DNA of 38,286 nucleotides, from NCBI GenBank assembly GCA_015680685.1, contig MNCI01012645.1, positions 5,700 to 43,985 on the forward strand, read 5' to 3'. This document shows positions 31,871 to 38,286 of the stretch, piece after piece (position 1 is the first letter of the stretch; every line of letters begins with the position of its first letter). The stretch comes from Gnetum montanum. Its lineage: Eukaryota > Streptophyta > Gnetopsida > Gnetales > Gnetaceae. Below the pieces are notes generated by a model. The model was not told where the DNA came from. It made no database searches and saw nothing but the letters and a program-made list of their open reading frames with translations. Made by a program: the position numbers and the translations under genes.

Positions 31871-32925
31871 ATTAATTCCACCAATGCTTTGGCAACCTTT
31901 GAAAAGTTCTCAATAAATCTCCTATAGTAGCCAATATGTCCAAGGAATGACCAAATATCTTTGACAGTTTCTAATTGATGGGTAATTCCTTGGATAATTT
32001 TGATTTTCTTAGGATCTACCTCTATCCCTGTGTGTAAGATTTTGTGCCCTAGTGCTACGCCTTATTGGACCATCAAATGGATTTTTTACCAGTTGAGCCT
32101 CAAATTGGTTTCTACACATCTTTTTAACACTTGCTCCAACTAGTCCAAGACTTGATCAAAGTTTGCTCCATAAGTAGAGAAGTCATCCATAAAGACCTCC
32201 ACACCATTCCCTATCTACTATTGGAATATGCGTAGAACTAATCATTGAAATGTTGTAGGGGCATTACAGAAGTCAAACAACATCTGTTTGTATGGAAACA
32301 TTCCCCAAGGACTGGTGAACGTAGTCTTGCCTTGGTCTTTTGGGGCTATTTGTATTTGGTTCTATCTGCTATATCCATCTAGAAAACTATAATAACGATG
32401 CCTTGCGATGGTGTCTAAGACTTGGTTGACAAATGGCAATGGAAAGTGATCTTTGAATGTTGCCATATTTAGTAGCCTAAAATCTATGCACACCCTCCAT
32501 TTTCCTTCCTTTTTAGGCATAATAACTCTGGGACTAACCCATTCACTATCAACAATGGGGTATATGAACCTAGCCTTGAAAAGCTATTTGATTTCTTCAT
32601 TAACTACTTGCTTCAGCTTAGGGTTCAATCGTCTCTGCGGTTGTCTTTGAGGCTTCATGGAGGGATCATTCTAAATTCTATGTTGGCATATCCTAGGATC
32701 TATTCTAGTTAATTTGGGATATGACCAAGTGAAGGCTTTTGACCATTTATTTATTATCTTCAGCAATTCTTCTTTCTGCTGAGGAGCAAGCTTAGTGTTG
32801 ATAATTATCGATTTTCTGTTTTTAAGGAACGTGTATTCCATACTAGTGGGCAATGGTTTTAGCTCAAGGGGCTCTTGCTTAAATTTCTCAGGGATTTCCA
32901 ACTTCCCTCCAATTGATATTTTCAA
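31871..32925 (-). pseudogene. Athila-like reverse transcriptase, decayed
   Basis: The N-terminal linker at 32671-32925 is open and contains 'AFTWSYPKLTRIDPRICQHR' (residues before the fingers). The palm then reads 'YYSFLDGYSR', a stop, and 'NQIQIAPKDQGKTTFTSPWG' (about 32290-32390). The active site 'GVEVFMDDFSTYG' has MDD at 32182-32190, so the catalytic Asp pair is intact. The 'VFMDDFSxYG' wording is a hallmark of the Athila lineage. In-frame stops and frame changes against the protease frame show decay. Confidence 0.9.
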
Positions 32926-33163
32926 GGTTAAGACTTGGAAGTTGGCGGTGGACTTGCTCTAATGCCCTATGCTATCGATGTAAGCACAAGTCAAACCCTC
33001 AGTTAGTTCCATGCATATGAAGTGAACTGCTTTCTTGATCAACTATTAGCCACTGGTTGTCTTCCTTTCGTGTGGCTGCTGCATATAGGCATATTTGTAT
33101 GCTAATCACTTGTGCACACTGATTGCATGTAGGCAATGCTAAACTTTGCACAAACCATGACCT

Positions 33164-33844
33164 CTACATGCAATTACACCCTATGTCACTGCATGTGATG
33201 CATGGAACTTTCTTCTTCTTGATCTTTCCAAATGTATTTTCCTTTGATATTTCTAGGGAAAGATCATGGATTCCTATGCATGCGTCGATGGTGCTTAGCC
33301 ATGCTCTTCCCATTATGATTGGGAAGTCCCCCTTACCATTGTTTACCTGAATCACTAGGAAGTCATCTAGTTACAACAACCCACAAACAATGGCAACAAT
33401 GTCTTCCACGAGTCCCAATGGGAAAATGATGGAATGGTCGGCCAACTCTAGACAGATGTTGCTCTTTTTCAATGGAGGCAGGTTCTAGGCCTTGTACATT
33501 TCTTGAGAAATCAAGTTGACACTAGAACCTAAATCCAAAAGAGCCGTGTATGGTGCATTTCCAACAATTTGTAAGTATATCAGAGGACTCCTAGGATCAA
33601 AGAATTTCCTGGGAAGGTGGCCAGCTTTGATCCAATCAGTGAGGGCATGTGTTAGCATGATCGTATGTGTTGACTGTGGTGATTGGGTTGAAGGGGGCTC
33701 CGAAGTTTTGATTGATACTAAGGTTTCTAAGGAATCAGCCACTTGTGATTGCAAGAGCTTGGTTGGACTATTGGTTCTAAAGAAAATTCTTTTCTTTATG
33801 TGGTTGTTGGAACCAACAGTAGGTTGAGAGTTAACAAGCCTCAT
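33164..33844 (-). pseudogene. Athila-like aspartic protease
   Basis: The stop-free part at 33485-33844 ends in 'YTALLDLGSSVNLISQEMY', with the catalytic Asp at about 33533-33535 in DLGS (family usual DLGAS). The C-terminal half at 33164-33355 has 'GDFPIIMGRAWLSTIDACIG', the flap/psi-loop part (usual IILGRPFLAT). It follows gag in the same frame after a single TAG (about 33856). The protease would process the polyprotein. The piece between the halves contains stops. Confidence 0.85.
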
Positions 33845-33856
33845 AGCATTACATTG

Positions 33857-36190
33857 CTACGGCTGTGTAGGGATTTCACCTTGTATCGTAGGAACAGGTG
33901 GTAGTGGAGTTATTGGTGAAAGAGATGCAGCCAGATGAGAAGGATGATATTCTTGTAGAATATCGCCTCTAGAAGAGGAAGTCCCATAATACTCATAGGC
34001 TTGGTAGTCAGGTTGAGGAGTGACGTGACCAATATAGTCACGTGGGGAGATTGGCTGCTGCACGTAATATCCATACGGGTCAAGTTGCCGATAAGGATAC
34101 TGTTGCCTTGATGGTGGAATTCCCCATGATTGTGGGTGCTGCCATTGTTGATATTGCTTAATCAGTTGTGGTGGAGGTCCACTGGGATAATATGTTAAGG
34201 ATTGATGGAATTACCTTGGGTTACCTTGAGGATAAGGTAACCTTCGGGGTGTTTGCCTTTTGTTTAATTGTGGGTTGAGTGCATACACCCTAGTCTCCTG
34301 TAGATGTGAGATTATAGGGAAACATCCCTTATGATGGTCATATTGACATATCTCACATCCACTATCATTTTCTATTTTCGAATCCACAACCTCTTCAATG
34401 ATGGCAACTTTTCCCTTACCCTTGCTACGTGCATGTTCAGCCTCTTTCATTTTTCTTTTCTCACTACCTTGCACTCTAGATGTCTCTATTATTTTAAGAA
34501 TAGTTTGAAATTTATTGTCTAGGGAATCCCACATTTGGTCTACCTTTGTCGAAACTTCTGATGTCATCTTTTTTATAGGAAAAGTTTTCCTATTCATCAT
34601 CTCTTTGAGTGGTGACTCTTCTTCATCTTGACAAAATCTTACTCCCCTCTTTCGAAGGGAAGGATCTCGGTTATACTCTTCTGCACTTTCTCTCTTCTAT
34701 AGCTCACCTTCTTCCTTAGTAGCTTGCTCCAATAGTCTTTGAATTTGATGGGACCTAAGCTCGGATGGTCTCCCTTGGGCATAAGTCCCAAGGGTTCTTC
34801 TCGTTTCATGCCTAAGCCCATCCACGAGATGGCGTAGTTGATCCCTTTGCGAATAACCATGGCTAGGACAATGATGTAATAGTGCATAGTATCAGCCCAT
34901 GGTAGTATCCAAGGGTTCATGTCCTCCTTGTTTCCAGCGTTGGATTTTCTTTCGCAAGTTAGACACTCGGGAGTACATTTGATACTTGTCATTAAATAGT
35001 TCTAACATAGTACTCCACCTATGAATGGATTTCAGTTCTAAAGACTAGTACCAGCTTTCTGCTTCTTTAACTAATGTCCATGGGAACAACTTAAGTTTTT
35101 TTCATTCGTTCTCTATGTTCTGTAAGGCACATGCATCATGGATTGCTTATAAATGATTTTGAGGATTAGCGTTGTATCCCCCTTCAAATTGTGGGATGTT
35201 GTTCATATCTAATTTCTTGATCCTACTATCTTTCTAATGCCTTGTTGGAATTCTAATAGCCTCAGTTATGTCCAGCATACTTCAAGTAGCGAGGAGGGGT
35301 TCATCATGATCATCTCATCCATGGCGTTTATGATGCCTACGTTGTTCCCTACTCTCCCTTCTTCTATGTCGCGACTCTCTAGAGTGACCTTGTCCCCTTT
35401 CTTGGTTGTTTCGCCTATGACTTCCACTTTGCCTACCTTTATCCCCATGGTATTTTTCTTTATGACTGCGTCTAGATATTGAAGGAGAGGGTGAAGGAGA
35501 TGATGAAGGTGAAGAATAAGGAGAACCGTCACCATGATGGTATCTGCTACCTTCTCTTCTACGGTCTTGGCCCCGATCACGATTGTGATTAGAATGTCCA
35601 CCTTTATCGTGAGTTTGTGTCGCTTTTTTGGATCCTTTGTGCCCGTGGGTATCAGAACCTGGGTTATGAATAGTGGAATGAAGGTTCTGATACACAACCC
35701 CTTGGCTAAAGTCAAGGGGAGGAACATCATTTTGTGGGTGACTACCTAAGGTAGGTTCACCATCCTCATTTTCGCTTAAGACATGTGGGGCATCCTGGGA
35801 TCACTTACCCTTCGAAGACTTATGATGTCTCTCCTGTTGCAAGTCCCTTTGATGTTGTGCCTCTGTGGGATGGTATTCTCTCGAGTCATGGTCTTGCACA
35901 ACATATTCTACATGTAAGTGCAGCATGCCAATTTTTGTGAGAGCATGAATAAGCATGCTCAGGATTGAACGATTAGGAGGTAACACTATGTTACCTTATA
36001 AGTCTCACCAACGCAGTTGTTCGTCTTGATCGAGGATAAAGGTGAAGTCTGGTATATACTCATCGGGATGAATATATACCACTCAAACTTGTTGAGGGAT
36101 TGGCGGATCAACGTCATGTGTATTACGTCATTGACTATTTCCTGTTTCAAACCTAGGCAGTGAGGTGCTTCCATACGAAGAAGGAGACAT
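33857..36190 (-). pseudogene. Athila-like gag, decayed
   Basis: The start is the ATG at 36188-36190, 137 bases inside the 5' LTR, matched by the left-hand copy. In one frame I read the following. An N-terminal region contains 'DEYIPDFTFILDQDEQLRW'. A linker rich in Ser, Arg and His (35315-35695, open, 126 codons) is RS-like, with runs such as 'SRESRHRRRESREQRRHHK'. The Retrotrans_gag core lies near 34680-35110 ('HHCPSHGYSQRDQLRHLVDG'). A coiled-coil-like, Lys-rich stretch follows (34380-34600). A zinc-knuckle-like CEICQYDHHKGC occurs at about 34323-34358. The tail is Pro/Gln/Tyr-rich (33857-34200). Stops (near 35312, 34890 and 34210) interrupt it. Confidence 0.85.
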
Positions 36191-36307
36191 ACTTGTATGT
36201 TCGATGTGCAATGTATTCTTGTTTATTATTTTCTCAACCAACCCTAAGGGTTTGTTCCAATGATGTGAATGATTTCCTATGTTCTAGTTAGTGCACAAAC
36301 AACTAAG

Positions 36308-36325
36308 TCCCTAGCAACGTCGCCA
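36308..36325 (-). other. Primer-binding site, tRNA-Asp type
   Basis: Minus strand TGGCGACGTTGCTAGGGA, one base from the 5' LTR. A likely C-to-A change at the sixth base compared with TGGCGCCGTTG in the left-hand copy. Confidence 0.85.
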
Positions 36326-36326
36326 A

Positions 36327-37247
36327 TGATGAGCGGCGAGGTACCCCTACGCTCAACCATATGAATACGAGCATTTCACGCATGATTTGGTCAAATTCCA
36401 AGGACTAAATGCTTATGTGTCCTTGTGGAACAAGGATGGGTTGGTTGATCATTGTCTTCCCAAGGTTACCTATATGTCATGATTGTATGGTTAAGTAAGC
36501 TTGAGGCATATGATTTTTATAGCTTTTATGTTTTTATGTCCTGCACTAGTAGGGAAGGAGAGAGGTAACTAAGTGACTAATTTAACTTAACTACTCATTA
36601 GCTAAGTTCTAACTAATCCTAACACCAGCATCTGTTCCCACTTTCCATACACATCCTAAACCAATGCACGACTGCTAGGATTACCAAATGCTAATCATTA
36701 CTGGGTTACCAAGCATTACACGCATGCTCAAAGTGGTCATGCTTGTGTAATTTAACGATTTGCTTAATTGGTCAAAATGAATTGTTGTGCTAATAACAAA
36801 AATGTAAAGTGCATAAAATAAAATAAATGCATAAGAAAATAAAATAAAATAAATGTGTAAGAAAAAAAATCTCAAGTGCTACAAGGATGAATCAAAGAGC
36901 TCGTCTTTATTACCGTACACAAGGTGTGCTCAGGTACACAATGCTCGAATAAAGATTCATCCACACTTAGACCTCTTGCTACAGGCACTTGGAAAATACT
37001 CTAACTTTTAAACAGACTATAAGAGTTTTGCTACTTAATTGCTAAAAGACTTCCTTCCCAATTGTGTGCTTGGGCACTATATTTTTTAGGCTTGGGAGCA
37101 ACTACTCTAAGAATTAGAATAACCGCTCTAATAATTAGAATAACTACTAAAGTAACCGCTAGAGTAACCACTCTAATAATTAGAATAACTGCTAGAGTAA
37201 CCACACTCTAATAATTAGAATAATTGCTAGAGTAACCGCTCTCATCA
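36327..37247 (-). repeat. 5' LTR of the Athila-like element
   Basis: TGATGAG...CTCATCA ends. It carries about four 33-bp U3 units (37100-37240) and an altered TATA region (37079-37090). This is the LTR that would drive transcription; it differs from the other LTR by about a tenth. Confidence 0.95.
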
Positions 37248-37252
37248 GTGAG
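37248..37252. other. Target-site duplication GTGAG, right
   Basis: Identical to 27134-27138. Confidence 0.95.
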
Positions 37253-37915
37253 TCTAGGATTCTCAACATATTAGATAGATTTTATTTGCCTAGTAGTTTT
37301 AATTAGCATCTGCATGATACCATTAAAATTTTTCATGATAAAATTTTATTAGATCATCATCCCATAAAGATTTTTTTATCTTTTAACAACATAGCTAAAC
37401 ATGTTTATTCAACTCTATATCACATAAATGCTTCTACTTTTTCTTCTAAGTAATGATGCTTGCTTCTTAGATGTCTTTGAAATGCATAACCTAGACCTCT
37501 AAGTATAAAAGATTGGATTGATTCATAAATGTGCACTATTAGTAGGTTTTAATTTATGACTCATTCTATAGGATGACAATCTACTACTAAGGATAGATCT
37601 GCTATACATAATATTGATCAATCCCTAGTATAATTATCTAATGAGCATACCCAAGTTCCCTTCAATATTAATATGCAAAGTGCTTTTGCTTCTGCAAAGG
37701 TTGTCAAGCAAGCTTGGGATGTTTATCAAGCTAAGAGCTCTCTCATTAAAAGTTAGCTTTTATGGCTAAAAATCTAAGATGAAGACTGCAAAGAATTATT
37801 TAAATATCTTAAGAGAAAAAATCATTTATCTTCCATTAGGAAGATTTATGATGGACATGTTTTCCTATGTGAGCCAAAGAAAAGTACAAAATATATTACT
37901 GATGAGTTATCATTT
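37253..37915 (+). pseudogene. L1 LINE ORF2, continuation after the Athila-like insertion
   Basis: Directly after the target duplication, plus-strand reading gives 'ILNILDRFYLPSSF' and 'LLDHHPIKIFLSFNNI' (about 37260-37395), the end of the endonuclease domain (usual LDRF and SDHxPI). The endonuclease-RT linker follows: 'AWDVYQAKSSLIKSQLLWLK' (about 37710-37770) and 'ELFKYLREKNHLSSIRKIYD' (about 37790-37855). Reading stops at about 37915, where an LTR begins, before the reverse-transcriptase core. Confidence 0.75.
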
Positions 37916-38286
37916 TGTTGGCCGTGATATCGCGTACGTGATATCGTAGCCTAGATGCGATATCGCATACGCGATATCACAGCCTATCTCCTCATCTATA
38001 AATAAGAGGTAGACAGATCTGAAGAGAGTGATAAGTTTTTAGATTTTCTTTTAAGTGTTTAGTTTTAAGTAGTTCTTCTCTCAACCCTTCTCTCCTAGTG
38101 CATGCCCGTAGTGTGGTGATTGTAATTGTACTGCATCCTTATTCGAGTGTGATGTACTTGGACATGCACATGATCAGCAATAAAGATCGAGATTACTTCA
38201 TCATTGCAGCATCCACTTAGCTTAATTAATTAATTATTTACTTAGTTGTCATTTACTACTTTCTTAGTTAATATCTCTTCACCCTA
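37916..38286 (+). repeat. 5' part of an LTR of another retrotransposon, cut by the window edge
   Basis: L1 text ends and TGTTGGCCGTG begins, a typical LTR start. A TATA box CTATAAATA lies at 37996-38004, and a polyadenylation signal AATAAA at 38179-38184. The layout (TATA, about 175 bases, AATAAA) fits U3-R of an LTR. It shares nothing obvious with the other LTRs in the window. Family unknown because no internal part is visible. Confidence 0.65.
37924..37980. promoter_or_regulatory. GATATC-containing foldback upstream of the LTR TATA box
   Basis: Arms 37924-37946 and 37958-37980 (23 bases) pair at 21 positions around an 11-base loop. GATATC occurs four times (37926, 37940, 37959 and 37973), spaced 14, 19 and 14, mostly followed or preceded by CG. 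It lies 16 bases upstream of the TATA box, so a regulatory role in LTR transcription is plausible but unproven. Confidence 0.75.

Larger units (their letters stand above)
27139..37247 (-). mobile_element. Athila-like Ty3/gypsy retrotransposon, structurally complete
   Basis: 10,109 bases between perfect 5-bp target duplications. LTRs are 990 bases (27139-28128) and 921 bases (36327-37247), with perfect 7-bp terminal dyads TGATGAG...CTCATCA. On the minus strand the order is primer site, gag, protease, reverse transcriptase, RNase H, integrase, then a 1.8-kb 3' region, which is the Ty3/gypsy order. The tRNA-Asp-type primer site, 'VFMDDFSTYG' at the reverse-transcriptase active site, 'ALLDLGSSVNLIS' in the protease and the lack of a chromodomain point to the Athila/Tat side of the family. 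All coding parts have stops, and catalytic integrase residues are lost. Confidence 0.92.

Noticed and set aside
33516-33827. 103-codon plus-strand open frame
   Set aside because: It is the antisense shadow of the protease region.
34639-34992. 117-codon minus-strand open frame as a gene
   Set aside because: It is out of frame with the recognisable gag core that lies on the same strand at the same place.

Overview
This window looks like intergenic, transposon-dense nuclear DNA from a land plant with a large, slowly purged genome. The sequence is AT-rich, every recognisable protein belongs to a decayed retroelement, and insertions are nested inside one another. The element types are plant-typical: an Athila-like Ty3/gypsy element with a tRNA-Asp-type primer site, a Ty1/copia element with an initiator-Met-type primer site, L1 and other LINEs, and tRNA-derived SINE-like repeats. 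I see no intact host gene, no rRNA or tRNA gene, and nothing bacterial. The species cannot be told from this; a gymnosperm, fern or large-genome angiosperm would all fit.

Layout, left to right. 1-2265 is the 5' part (gag, primer site, truncated LTR) of one Athila-like copy on the minus strand. 2266-9640 is AT-rich unassigned DNA with short tandem repeats, two or three SINE-like repeats, a small LINE scrap and a 101-bp tandem duplication that carries an N. 9640-11270 holds two minus-strand LINE 3' fragments. 11744-18958 is a Ty1/copia element on the plus strand flanked by GCTAA. Its left LTR is split by a 1.2-kb insert, its gag holds a further 1-kb insert with a 159-bp tandem array, and its RNase H is mostly deleted. 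18964-19560 is another minus-strand LINE reverse-transcriptase fragment. 19561-23030 is AT-rich, with a long hairpin and a cluster of SINE-like repeats. 23030-27133 holds two L1 pieces that start back to back: a 3' piece on the minus strand and a 5' piece on the plus strand. 27139-37247 is a structurally complete Athila-like element (minus strand, 10.1 kb, both LTRs, 5-bp target duplication GTGAG) inserted into the L1 endonuclease region. The L1 resumes at 37253 and runs to 37915, where an unrelated LTR begins, with a striking GATATC-containing foldback, and runs off the window.

The order of events can be partly read. The L1 was there first and was later hit by the Athila-like element and apparently by the right-edge LTR element. 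The copia element landed inside a local duplication and then took insertions of its own. LTR pairs in both complete elements differ by roughly a tenth by hand count, mostly at transitions. Several catalytic or zinc-binding codons are lost through changes that look like G-to-A, as expected of methylated, silenced DNA. No element here looks able to move by itself.
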